Assembly: GCA_030252795.1 (NCBI GenBank)
Contig: CP127080.1
Span: forward strand, 1,996,501 to 2,060,500
Length of the DNA: 64,000 nucleotides
Direction: 5' to 3'
Source: Porticoccaceae bacterium LTM1
GTDB taxonomy: Bacteria > Pseudomonadota > Gammaproteobacteria > Pseudomonadales > Porticoccaceae
The position numbers and the translations under genes are program-made. Below are positions 18,043 to 26,923 of this stretch, piece by piece. The first letter of the stretch is position 1. Each line of letters begins with the position of its first letter. A model generated the notes under the pieces. It was given only the letters and a program-made list of their open reading frames with translations, was not told the origin of the DNA and searched no databases.

Positions 18043-18599
18043 CACTCGGCTACCTCCATATCTTCAGAGGCATCCACCAGTGTGTATGACGCATCCTCTC
18101 CACCCAGAACAACAACCAGATCATCCAGCAGGGCAATTGATAAAATCACGAGCCCCAGCGCCATAGGCAACTGAACCCACCACAGCGACACCGAGATAAC
18201 TCCGTAGGATTGTTCATGAAACTGCCAGCTGTCCAACACAAGCAGCACCGCATGCCAACTGCAAAATGCCGCTAACAAAAAGCCGGTCAACAGACAGAAT
18301 ATTTCTACCTTGCGTTTGGCCTGAGCCGATAATTTTTGTGTCAGCAGCGACACGCGAATATGACTGCCGTGCCGCATGCTATAGGCCAGCCCCAGAAATG
18401 CCGAAGCAACCAATAAAAAGGCCGCAAATTCAGCCACCGATGGAATCACCAATCCCAGCGATTCACCACTTATTGATTTGGCGATGCCATTAATGATTCG
18501 ACACATCACCTGTGCCAATACAAGTAAACCAATCGACGCCAAACAGGCTGCTGCCAATACGCCACTGGCTTTGTAAATCGTATTCAACAAACAGCGCAT
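18042..18599 (-). CDS. dctQ: TRAP transporter small permease (DctQ)
   Basis: A 185-residue four-helix membrane protein of the DctQ family, which pairs with DctM. Helices lie at about 12-32, 55-78, 98-118 and 140-165. The start is the ATG at 18599, one base after the dctP TGA; a longer frame would overlap dctP by 50 bp. MRHGSHIRVSLLTQKL is the family's conserved loop. It overlaps dctM by the TGATG junction. Confidence 0.88.
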   Translation of the reverse strand: MRCLLNTIYKASGVLAAACLASIGLLVLAQVMCRIINGIAKSISGESLGLVIPSVAEFAAFLLVASAFLGLAYSMRHGSHIRVSLLTQKLSAQAKRKVEIFCLLTGFLLAAFCSWHAVLLVLDSWQFHEQSYGVISVSLWWVQLPMALGLVILSIALLDDLVVVLGGEDASYTLVDASEDMEVAE

Positions 18600-18600
18600 A

Positions 18601-19593
18601 TCAATTGCCCTCCTGGTCAATAGCTTCAGAGAGCTTGCGATAAGCATCAATAACAGCCCTACCCTCTACCCCGGAGCGATTCAGCCACTCTTCGATCATC
18701 TGCTCACCAACACCATGCAGCTGCTCCATAAAATGCGCTGTTGGTTGGGTAATGCTCATCCCTTTCTCGGCCATTATTGCCACAGTTCGATCGGTCTCTT
18801 CTCTACTCGCCTGCCAGCCACGCAGCTCTGCCTGCTTGGCAGCATCCAGCAAAATCTGGCGTTGCTCCACGGTTAAGCTGTCAAACGCCTGTTGATTGAC
18901 CACTACCATGTTTTTCACAAGGAAGGCATTGATTGGATAGTAGTGAGAGACATAATCCCAGGCCTGGGTGTTGGCACCGGTACTCGGCGAAGTAATCATG
19001 GCGTCTACCCGGCCGGTACTGAATGCTGTGGGTATATCTGGCGCTTCAACCTGGGTTGGTACTGCGTTTACAGCCAGTGCAATCTGCTCGGTTGCCCGGT
19101 TGTAGGCGCGAACTCTCAACCCGGCCATATCGGACGTATCGGCCAATTCGCGAGAGGCATACAGCCCCTGAGGGGGCCAGGGAACCGCAAACAGTAACTT
19201 CATCCCGCGTTCACTTAACACCTTCTCGATTTCGGGACGACTTGCCTGCCACAGTTGATACGCCTGTTCGTAATTTGAGGCGAGAAACGGGATGGAGTCG
19301 AGTTCATAGAGCGGATTTTCATTCCCCAGCCTCGACATCAGCAACTCACCAATAGGAACCAGCCCTCGTCTCACAACAGTGGCAATTTCCGGGTGCTTGA
19401 ACAGCGAGCCAGCACTGTGAGTTTTGATCAAAAACTCTCCGTTGCTGGCCTGGCTGACCTGATCAGCAAATTCAATAATGTTGGCGGTATGAAAGTTTCG
19501 ATCACCGTAGGGTGTCGGCATGTGCCATAAGGTCTCTGCAACGGCCGACGTTCCCCACAATAACGCCACAGCCATTAGAATATGTTTTTTCAC
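18601..19593 (-). CDS. dctP: TRAP transporter substrate-binding protein (DctP)
   Basis: A 330-residue periplasmic receptor. The signal peptide is about residues 1-19 (ends SAVAETLW). The solute-binding fold carries the conserved carboxylate-binding Arg in GLRVRAYNRATEQIA (about 160) and the downstream AFSTGRVDAMITSPSTGA loop. TRAP receptors bind organic acids. The adjacent pxpABC genes make 5-oxoproline (pyroglutamate) a reasonable guess for the ligand, but this is context only. A weak terminator separates it from pxpC. Confidence 0.9.
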   Translation of the reverse strand: MKKHILMAVALLWGTSAVAETLWHMPTPYGDRNFHTANIIEFADQVSQASNGEFLIKTHSAGSLFKHPEIATVVRRGLVPIGELLMSRLGNENPLYELDSIPFLASNYEQAYQLWQASRPEIEKVLSERGMKLLFAVPWPPQGLYASRELADTSDMAGLRVRAYNRATEQIALAVNAVPTQVEAPDIPTAFSTGRVDAMITSPSTGANTQAWDYVSHYYPINAFLVKNMVVVNQQAFDSLTVEQRQILLDAAKQAELRGWQASREETDRTVAIMAEKGMSITQPTAHFMEQLHGVGEQMIEEWLNRSGVEGRAVIDAYRKLSEAIDQEGN

Positions 19594-19607
19594 TCCTGCC
19601 CCCTTCT

Positions 19608-19637
19608 TATTTAAAAATGCACTTTTTTTAGAAGTGC
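19608..19637 (-). terminator. Possible terminator between pxpC and dctP
   Basis: On the minus strand the stem GCACTT/AAGTGC is followed by ATTTTTAAAT. The stem is short and A/T-rich, so it may attenuate and not fully stop transcription from pxpABC into dctPQM. Confidence 0.45.
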
Positions 19638-19645
19638 TCTTTAAT

Positions 19646-20587
19646 TTATATTTTTGCTTTTAATTTTGGATGAAAATCAAAAAACTGCCTGAACAGGCAA
19701 AGCTCGTATTGAGCCTCTTCCAGGCTCCCTAACTCAAAGCGGATCTCGTCACCGGGCTGACACTGGGCCAACCTGGCAATATCCACTGCATAAATGTTGC
19801 CGAGTTTTGGATAACCACCAATGGTCTGCCGATCATTGAGCAATATGATTGGTTGTCCATCACTGGGCACCTGTATCGAACCCAAAGCGACTGCTTCCGA
19901 CACCATATTTCCCGGTATATCGCTGAGCGGCTTGCCTTCCATGCGGCACCCCATTCGATCAGCACGATTAGACAAGTGATATCTCTGTCCAAAGAATTGC
20001 CGACGTGTCTGTTGGGAAAACTTATCGAACTGGTTACTCGGCATCACACGTAGAATTGCCGGCTTGGTGTAGTCGGGCCGGAAATGGCGACTGACGCGAT
20101 TCAGTATTCCCGGCTCGCCCACATCGTAAGTAATCTCATCGCTGCCCTGAAGTGGCTTGCCATCTGCCAACCCACCCAGCTGATCTCCCATTACCGTTGC
20201 GCAACTGCCCAGAACCTGCGGTACATTAAAGCCACCATGCACAGCCAGGTAACTGCGCAAACCTGATCGTGGCGATTCTGCGCTGAGCACCGATCCAGCC
20301 TCGGCGTAATGAGTACGCCACAGCATCAACGGCATTCCGTCCAGACGCCAATTGAGATCAGCACCGGTAATGGCAAACCGAACACCCCGGTTAAATCGCG
20401 CCGAAAAATTGCCGTAACAGATTTCAATCTGGGTAGCGTTGGGATTGTTATCCAGTAGTTTATTGGCCCAGCAAAAAGCGTGGCTGTCCAGCGGGCCACC
20501 GGTCGTAATTCCCCGGTGTTGAGAGCCGAAGCGGCCACCATCCTGTAACAGTGATACCAATCCCGGATTGACAATCGTCAGGCTCAC
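19646..20587 (-). CDS. pxpC: 5-oxoprolinase subunit PxpC (KipA-like carboxyltransferase domain)
   Basis: The 313-residue protein belongs to the biotin-dependent carboxyltransferase/AHS2 family. With PxpA and PxpB it makes the ATP-dependent prokaryotic 5-oxoprolinase that turns 5-oxoproline into glutamate. Landmarks are the N-terminal SLLQDGGRFGSQHRGITTGG (about 11-30), ITGADLNWRLDG, LAVHGGFNVPQVLGSCAT and GCRMEGKPLS. Its start overlaps pxpB by 4 bp. Confidence 0.92.
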   Translation of the reverse strand: MSLTIVNPGLVSLLQDGGRFGSQHRGITTGGPLDSHAFCWANKLLDNNPNATQIEICYGNFSARFNRGVRFAITGADLNWRLDGMPLMLWRTHYAEAGSVLSAESPRSGLRSYLAVHGGFNVPQVLGSCATVMGDQLGGLADGKPLQGSDEITYDVGEPGILNRVSRHFRPDYTKPAILRVMPSNQFDKFSQQTRRQFFGQRYHLSNRADRMGCRMEGKPLSDIPGNMVSEAVALGSIQVPSDGQPIILLNDRQTIGGYPKLGNIYAVDIARLAQCQPGDEIRFELGSLEEAQYELCLFRQFFDFHPKLKAKI

Positions 20588-21282
20588 AACTGCCCTCCCA
20601 ACCGAATAAATTCGTCGCGATCCACAGGTACAAATTTCACTCGATCACCCACCTGTAAAAGGGCTGCTGGCTCCGGGCCACTTCGATCAAACATCTCCAG
20701 TGGACAACGACCAATAATATTCCAGCCACCGGGGCTGACATCTGGATAAACCGCCGTTTGTGTCTCGGTGATCGCTACAGCGCCTTTCGGGACTTTTTTT
20801 CTTGGTGTATCCAGTCGAGGTACTTTTAAAGCTTCCGGCAAAGAGCCCATAAAGCCAAAACCGGGTCTAAACCCCAGTGCATAGACTCGCAGCTCACACT
20901 GGCTGTGCAACTCCACAACCTGCTCGGCAGTCATCCCGGTTAATTCACAAACACGCGCCATATCTTCAGCGACTTTTTCGCCGTAATAAACGGGCAATTC
21001 CAGGTATCGACTTTCTGATTCGGGAAGCTCTCCCTGCAAAAGCTCACTCACAATTGCCTGCAAGCTATGGCGCAGCTGGGAGTAATCGATATGGGATACG
21101 TCGTAATAGACTGTCAGGCTGGTAAAAGAAGGCACCAGATCAACAACAAATTCAGATAGCCTGGACTCAATCAACTCACCAAGCACGCGAATCTTTTCCA
21201 AAACCGTTTCGTCAGCCTGTTCAGCCAGGTAAATAATTATCGCTTCTTCACTGGCTGGAACAATGGAAACTTCTGAACTCAC
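20584..21282 (-). CDS. pxpB: 5-oxoprolinase subunit PxpB (KipI-like)
   Basis: The 232-residue protein is an AHS1-family PxpB. The ELHSQCELRVYALGFRPGFG and FMGSLPEALKVPRLDTPRKK segments (about 129-168) are its signature, followed by GAVAITETQTAVYPDVSPGG. It pairs with PxpC to form the ATP-dependent catalytic complex. In Bacillus the homologue KipI is a kinase inhibitor, but with pxpA and pxpC next to it the oxoprolinase role is the better call. It overlaps pxpA and pxpC by 4 bp each. Confidence 0.92.
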   Translation of the reverse strand: MSSEVSIVPASEEAIIIYLAEQADETVLEKIRVLGELIESRLSEFVVDLVPSFTSLTVYYDVSHIDYSQLRHSLQAIVSELLQGELPESESRYLELPVYYGEKVAEDMARVCELTGMTAEQVVELHSQCELRVYALGFRPGFGFMGSLPEALKVPRLDTPRKKVPKGAVAITETQTAVYPDVSPGGWNIIGRCPLEMFDRSGPEPAALLQVGDRVKFVPVDRDEFIRLGGQL

Positions 21283-22019
21283 TCAACCGCCCCATCAATC
21301 AGCTGGCGCAAACTGGCAGCGACCTGTATTGATTCCGGGTTATCGCCGTGAACGCAGATGGTATCTGCGGTTAACCGTAATCGCTTCTCATTAACCGTAG
21401 TGACACTGCCCTCTTCCAGCAGCTGTTTGACTCGCTGAATAATGTCTTTTTCATTATGCAAAACCGCTCCGTTCTGATTGCGGGATACCAGTAAACCCTC
21501 GTCGGTGTAGGCGCGATCGGCAAAAAACTCGAACTGCAGGGACACACCGTATTGGTCCGCCATCTGCAGGTAATGATCATTGCGAGTCGTACTCATCAGC
21601 ATCATCGATAAGTTTCTATCAACACCGGAAATGGACTCCATAATGGCACTGCACAGGCCATCATCTTTCATCATGTCGTTATAGAGCGCACCATGTGGTT
21701 TTACATACGAGACGGTAGTGCCATGGCGATGACAGATAGCTGACAAGGCACCCACCTGATAGGCCACCAGCGCAATGACCTCATCCCGCCCCATCGCCAT
21801 GGAGCGACGCCCAAACCCCACCAGATCCGGATATCCGGGATGGGCACCAATGGTTACACCGTGCTTTACAGCCAGTTGTACGGTGCGATCCATCGTCAAC
21901 GGGTCAGACGCGTGAAACCCACAGGCAATATTGGCCTGGTGAATATGCGGCATAACCGCTTCATCCATACCCATTTTCCAGGCACCAAAACTTTCGCCGA
22001 GATCTGCGTTAAGAAACAT
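21279..22019 (-). CDS. pxpA: 5-oxoprolinase subunit PxpA (LamB/YcsF family)
   Basis: A 246-residue LamB/YcsF protein. The motifs LNADLGESFGAW at the N-terminus, ANIACGFHASDPLTM (about 31-45) and GVTIGAHPGYPDLVGFGRR (about 56-74) are invariant in the family. I start at the ATG at 22019 so that LNADLGES is at the N-terminus, as in homologues; an upstream in-frame start at 22085 would add 22 unrelated residues. It is the first gene of pxpABC, and the TRAP genes follow. Confidence 0.92.
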   Translation of the reverse strand: MFLNADLGESFGAWKMGMDEAVMPHIHQANIACGFHASDPLTMDRTVQLAVKHGVTIGAHPGYPDLVGFGRRSMAMGRDEVIALVAYQVGALSAICHRHGTTVSYVKPHGALYNDMMKDDGLCSAIMESISGVDRNLSMMLMSTTRNDHYLQMADQYGVSLQFEFFADRAYTDEGLLVSRNQNGAVLHNEKDIIQRVKQLLEEGSVTTVNEKRLRLTADTICVHGDNPESIQVAASLRQLIDGAVE

Positions 22020-22142
22020 GAATTGAGTCCTACGATAAACAGCGCCTAAATATATCGGGATTTGGACACTATTGATAGCAAACATAGGGGCCTAAAATGA
22101 CCCCATATTTACTCTGGATACAGGGTCATCGCTATATTTCAA

Positions 22143-25100
22143 TTAGTGAGCTTTCACCTTGAACAGCGTTGAATAAAGCACAGGCACTACCAGCAACGTC
22201 AACAAAGTGGCGAAGAGTAAACCGCACATTATTGAAATGGCCATTGGCTCCCACATTTCCCCTCCCCCCAAATAAAGAGGGATCAACCCTAACACTGTGG
22301 TTGCCGTTGTCAGCAAGATGGGGCGAACTCGGCGCTGCGCAGCTTCCAGTACAGCATCAAAAGGGGTGCGTTTAAACTCATCCAGCTCAATTTGGATCCG
22401 CTCCAGCAACACAATAGCGTTATTGATCACAATCCCGGCTAAAGAAATAATACCGAGCAGTGTCATAAATCCCATAAAAGAGCGAAGCACCAACAACCCG
22501 ACAATGACACCTATCAGCCCCAAGGGTATGGTTAGCAGCACGATACTGGCTTTTCTGATTGAGTTAAATTGACCAACCAGCAAGATAACGATGATAAGAA
22601 CCGCTATCGGTAGCTTATCCATAATTGATTGATTCGCTTTGGCAGAAGATTCGGCTTCCCCGCCCAATTCATAACGGAATCCCAAACCCCACTCAGCGGA
22701 CTGCTCAATAAGCCACGGATGTAGTTCAGCAAATCCCTCGGCTGCCGTGTAATCGCCTTCCAGCTGTGCTCCGACTGTAACCGTCTTGGTTCGATCCCGT
22801 CTCAGAATCCTCCCCGGCTCCCATACCACTTCGATATCCGCGACTTGCTTTAGAGGCACACTGATACCCGAAGATTGTGCGTATACAGACAACCCCTCCA
22901 GCTTTGTAAAGCTGTTCTCTAACGCGGCTTCAGAGCGCATAGTGACAGGAATAACATCGGAGCCTTCCCTGTACTGGGTAAGCTCAACACCACTCATACC
23001 AGCCTGCAGCGAAACAGCAATATCCTGACTACTGACTCCAGCTCTCAAAGCTCGGGCCTGATCTATTTTGACAACAAGCTTTTTAGACTGAATTCCCCAG
23101 TCATCGGTTATATTTTTCAAGTTGGGATTTCGACTCATCTGTTGTTTCAAATCCCCAACAATTTCGAAGAGACGATCAAACTCTGCCCCTGAAACACGTA
23201 CTTCAACGGGGTTATCAATTGCAGCGCCTGTTTCAATTTTCTTGAGCTTTACAACCACATCGGGATAATTATTGATAACAAAACGCTCAATCTCCCCCAT
23301 CGCCCGATCGATCACCTCCGCCGACTTGGTATTAATGACCATCAAAGCGTAACTGGGCGAATTGGGCTTCGGCGTATGAGTCAACACGAATCGTGCCCCA
23401 CCGTTCCCGATGTAGGAAATCCAGTCTGTTACCGCCTTTCCATATTCAGACTCTTGAGCAAGCTCTCTTGCCACAAAGTTCTCCACCCCGGAGACCACCT
23501 CCTCCATATTCTCCAAAGATCGACCTTGTGGAAGCTCCAGTTCCACCTTGAAATAGGCACGATCCGAAGGTGGGAAAAATATATTGGGTATGTATTTCAG
23601 ACCATACAAAGAGACAGAAAACAGGGCAACGACCACAAGCAGTGACATATAGCGGTACTTGATCAACGCCCCCAACACATTCCGGTAACCGGTATAGAAA
23701 CGGCTGCTATATTCTTGCCCAGACGTTTTGATCTTTAGAAAAATCACACATAACAATGGAATTATCGTCATTGATAACAGCCAGGAACAAAGCAGGGTAA
23801 TCGTTACAACCTTAAACAGGGAAGCTGTGAACTCGCCAGTACTCGACTCCGCCAAATAAATTGGTAAAAATGCAGCAGCTGTTGTCAGTGAGGACGTAAG
23901 GAGTGGAATTTTCAATTCAGAGGCTGAAGCAATCGCTGCATCAATTCGACTTTTACCCTCCTCCATTTGCACCATTATATTTTCTGACATAACAATGCCA
24001 TTATCTACCAGCATTCCAAGAGCTATAATCAATGCAGCCAATGAAATCTGATCCAGTCCGATGGACAGCACATTCATCAACAACAAAGCAACCAGCATAC
24101 TAAAAGGAATCAGCGCTGCAACGATCAACCCAGTTCTTATCCCCAGGAACACCAGCATAACCAAGGTAACAACGGCAACTGCCTGCAGAAGATTGGATAC
24201 AAACCCCTTAACTTTCGCATCTACTTCTTCAGGGGAGAAATTTACGATATTAAAATTCACACCAATTGGGTAAGACTGCTTTAACCGCTCAGTAACGGCT
24301 TTCACTTGCTCACCTAAAACAATATTATTTCCACCTTCCCGCATCGATATTGCCAGAGCCAACGCCGGCTCACCGGTGGAACGAACCTTGTATTTTGCAG
24401 GGCTGATATAACCCCGATAAACCTGAGCGATATCCTTTAGAAATACGAGCGTTTCTGTGTTTGGTATACGGATAATACTATTTGCTATTTCTTCAACCGA
24501 CTCAAAATTCCCCGACGCCTCTAATATAATGCGCTCCGAGCCAAGAGTAATTGCACCACCAGGTGTCAAAACATTCCTTGACCCCAGCATTTGCGAAAGC
24601 TGGTATGGCGAAATATTCAGCTCAGAGAGTCGCTCGTTATCATAGTCAACAAAAACACTCTCTTCTTGCTCTCCAAACACATCGACTTTTGCCACATCAT
24701 TAATTCGCAGATACTCACGACGTGAATCCGAAGCAATATTTTCTATTTCTGCGTAGCTGAATCCCTCCCCTGTAATAGTCAGCACTATGCCAAATACGTC
24801 ACCAAACTCGTCATTAACGAAAGGCCCGATAACCCCATCAGGCAAATCAAGTGCCACATCCTCCACCTTCCTGCGCAACGAGTCCCAAATGGGCCGCATC
24901 TCGGTATAACTTTCTTTAATATTGACAACGACTATCGAAACCCCGGTACGCGATTCGCTTTTAACGAAATCCAGCTCCGGCATTTCTTGTATCGCTTCTT
25001 CAATTTTATCTGTGACTAGCTGCTCAACGCGCTCAGAGCTGGCACCGGGAAAATAGGTAATAACTTGAGCTGCACGTATTGTAAATCCGGGGTCGTAGGC

Positions 25101-25202
25101 TCTCGGCATTGATTGAAATGCCATTATCCCAGCCAGCAATAAAACTCCCAGCAGTACGAAAGCTGTTCGATTATTTTCCAGTGCAAATTTGGTCAGGTTC
25201 AT
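22143..25202 (-). CDS. RND-family efflux permease (inner-membrane pump)
   Basis: The 1019-residue protein has the RND layout: TM1 (about 13-30), a first periplasmic loop, TM2-6 (about 330-480), a second large loop, and TM7-12 (about 850-1010). The proton-relay helix reads GMLVDNGIVMSENI (Asp-Asn, not the Asp-Asp of AcrB), and helix 10 carries SLAGIVINNAIVLLERIQ. Several RND subfamilies have this variant. It is slightly shorter than AcrB. It is translated from the adaptor transcript after 12 bp. No outer-membrane channel gene is nearby, so a shared TolC-like protein is presumably used. Confidence 0.92.
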   Translation of the reverse strand: MNLTKFALENNRTAFVLLGVLLLAGIMAFQSMPRAYDPGFTIRAAQVITYFPGASSERVEQLVTDKIEEAIQEMPELDFVKSESRTGVSIVVVNIKESYTEMRPIWDSLRRKVEDVALDLPDGVIGPFVNDEFGDVFGIVLTITGEGFSYAEIENIASDSRREYLRINDVAKVDVFGEQEESVFVDYDNERLSELNISPYQLSQMLGSRNVLTPGGAITLGSERIILEASGNFESVEEIANSIIRIPNTETLVFLKDIAQVYRGYISPAKYKVRSTGEPALALAISMREGGNNIVLGEQVKAVTERLKQSYPIGVNFNIVNFSPEEVDAKVKGFVSNLLQAVAVVTLVMLVFLGIRTGLIVAALIPFSMLVALLLMNVLSIGLDQISLAALIIALGMLVDNGIVMSENIMVQMEEGKSRIDAAIASASELKIPLLTSSLTTAAAFLPIYLAESSTGEFTASLFKVVTITLLCSWLLSMTIIPLLCVIFLKIKTSGQEYSSRFYTGYRNVLGALIKYRYMSLLVVVALFSVSLYGLKYIPNIFFPPSDRAYFKVELELPQGRSLENMEEVVSGVENFVARELAQESEYGKAVTDWISYIGNGGARFVLTHTPKPNSPSYALMVINTKSAEVIDRAMGEIERFVINNYPDVVVKLKKIETGAAIDNPVEVRVSGAEFDRLFEIVGDLKQQMSRNPNLKNITDDWGIQSKKLVVKIDQARALRAGVSSQDIAVSLQAGMSGVELTQYREGSDVIPVTMRSEAALENSFTKLEGLSVYAQSSGISVPLKQVADIEVVWEPGRILRRDRTKTVTVGAQLEGDYTAAEGFAELHPWLIEQSAEWGLGFRYELGGEAESSAKANQSIMDKLPIAVLIIVILLVGQFNSIRKASIVLLTIPLGLIGVIVGLLVLRSFMGFMTLLGIISLAGIVINNAIVLLERIQIELDEFKRTPFDAVLEAAQRRVRPILLTTATTVLGLIPLYLGGGEMWEPMAISIMCGLLFATLLTLLVVPVLYSTLFKVKAH

Positions 25203-25214
25203 GATGCAAATCCC

Positions 25215-26291
25215 TTAATTTTTATCCATTAACAAGACGTGCATCTCTGGTGTGAGTTTACTCATACCAGCCGTAACTACTTCTTCTCCTCCCGAAAGTC
25301 CACCGGTTATCTGAATACCAAAAGCAGATATATCGCCAACTTCAACCGGCCTTCTCTCGATAACAGCGTATCCATCCTGGCTGGGTACAGCTACGAATAC
25401 ATAATGCCCCTGACTGTCAGCCAATACTGCCTGCGTCGGAAGGTAGGCAACATCAGTGGAATCATCGTTTTTCTCAAATGGGCGAACTTGGACTACAGCG
25501 GACATACCAGGTAAAACATTAAACGTCCTGATAGGGGGCAAAGCCAATGTAACAGGATACGTTTGTGTTCCAGTATTAGGCTGGGCCGCAACCTCTCTGA
25601 TTTCAAGAGGAAACTGGCTGGATTCATGGCCATCAAAGGTGGCATACATCTCTGGCCTCATGCCCTCCCTCTGCGCCTGGATCATGACACTTTCCGGAAC
25701 CTCAATAGTGATCAGTAATGAATTGAGGTCCATTAATGTCAATACAGGGGAGCGTGGAGCAATTTCAGAGAAGTTCTCAACATGTCTTTTAGTTATATAG
25801 CCCTCAAATGGAGCTAATATCGTTGCATACGCAAGATCTTGCTGCGCTTTTTCCAATTGTGCCTCAGCTATATAGAACTGCGACTCCAACTTTTGATAAT
25901 CTGAACGAGACAAGATATTACGCTCATACAATGTTTTTGCTCGATCGAAATCTCCCTTACTTCGATCAAAGTCCGCCTGCATCGCCTTTAGCTGTATTTC
26001 AAAATCAGTTTGATCAAGTCTGGCGAGCACTTGATTTTGTTTGACATGATCACCTTCTCGAGCAGGCAATTCTGAAAGTGTCCCCCCAACTCGAAAGGCC
26101 AAATCGACCCTTCTATTAGATTTCACCACCCCCGAGAACTCTCTTGTGTTAACAGCATTCTGTAAAACTACCGTCACCGTTCGTACAGGCCGAATAGCTT
26201 CCTTTTCAGGTGTGGAGTCAGATTTTGAACAACCACTTAACTGAAGTACCAATAAGCTGACCAGCATCACCAGATTTAACTTCTTGTACAT
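25215..26291 (-). CDS. RND efflux periplasmic adaptor (membrane-fusion) lipoprotein
   Basis: The 358-residue protein has a lipoprotein signal with lipobox LQLSGC (Cys21). It then has the lipoyl-like domain (ELPAREGDHVKQNQVLARL), a coiled-coil hairpin (about 95-150, rich in KAMQADFDRSKGDFDRAKTL), a beta-barrel domain and a membrane-proximal domain. It links the RND permease to an outer-membrane channel. It precedes the permease by 12 bp. No regulator gene is clearly present upstream. Confidence 0.92.
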   Translation of the reverse strand: MYKKLNLVMLVSLLVLQLSGCSKSDSTPEKEAIRPVRTVTVVLQNAVNTREFSGVVKSNRRVDLAFRVGGTLSELPAREGDHVKQNQVLARLDQTDFEIQLKAMQADFDRSKGDFDRAKTLYERNILSRSDYQKLESQFYIAEAQLEKAQQDLAYATILAPFEGYITKRHVENFSEIAPRSPVLTLMDLNSLLITIEVPESVMIQAQREGMRPEMYATFDGHESSQFPLEIREVAAQPNTGTQTYPVTLALPPIRTFNVLPGMSAVVQVRPFEKNDDSTDVAYLPTQAVLADSQGHYVFVAVPSQDGYAVIERRPVEVGDISAFGIQITGGLSGGEEVVTAGMSKLTPEMHVLLMDKN

Positions 26292-26923
26292 TGTGGCTCA
26301 CCTTGTGAACAAGTATTTAACATAAACCAACCCAATCAAGTGCCAGATTTCCTGGCCACCCCCTTAACCAGACTGAATGCATCACCATGTGCATGACAAG
26401 ATGTCGTCACACTGTGTAACTAACAAGCTTAGATTAGAAACAGCACCCTTAAGAAAGAAAAGTTGACTAAATAAAACCTCAATCGCACGAGGTAGGTGTA
26501 AACGCAGGGGCTGAAGAAAGGAGCCTATTACATTAATGGATTCAAGAGACTCTTTTATGGGGCTCAATATTGCTAAGACTTTGTGGTGATCAGCTGTATT
26601 GGTTAATCATTTTGAACAGACATTTCATCTTCTGAAATCGTGGGCACATACATCTTGCACAGCTGATTCTGCTCAGTGTAATTAGAAATCAAGGGGGCCA
26701 AAAATCTCTGCACATTTAGATTTACCTCTGGCACAATCTCAACTGCCAATGCATTACCAGAACAGGGCACCAGCCCCGTTCCGACTCCCGACAATTGCGA
26801 CAGTGTATGCACACCCGTTGTTGATAGAGATAGATAGCCCGATCGGTTCTGTATTACGCTATTTTTACCCCACTGATTTATATTTATCGTCTTTATTTTT
26901 ATGGGGGCAGTGAGAGATCTGTC
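26292..26923. other. 632-bp gap upstream of the RND operon
   Basis: The region is AT-rich and contains no gene I can recognise. On the minus strand a frame open from about 26920 to 26603 reads GVHTLSQLSGVGTGLVPCSG and SNYTEQNQLCKMYVPTISED. It has only a GTG start in its middle and no ribosome site. It could be a relic of a transcription regulator that once preceded the pump, but no domain can be shown. A second frame (26382-26567) is equally unrecognisable. The RND promoter must lie here. Confidence 0.4.

Noticed and set aside
26382-26567. Minus-strand frame of 61 codons upstream of the RND adaptor
   Set aside because: Not recognised, no ribosome site, low coding character. Described with the gap only.
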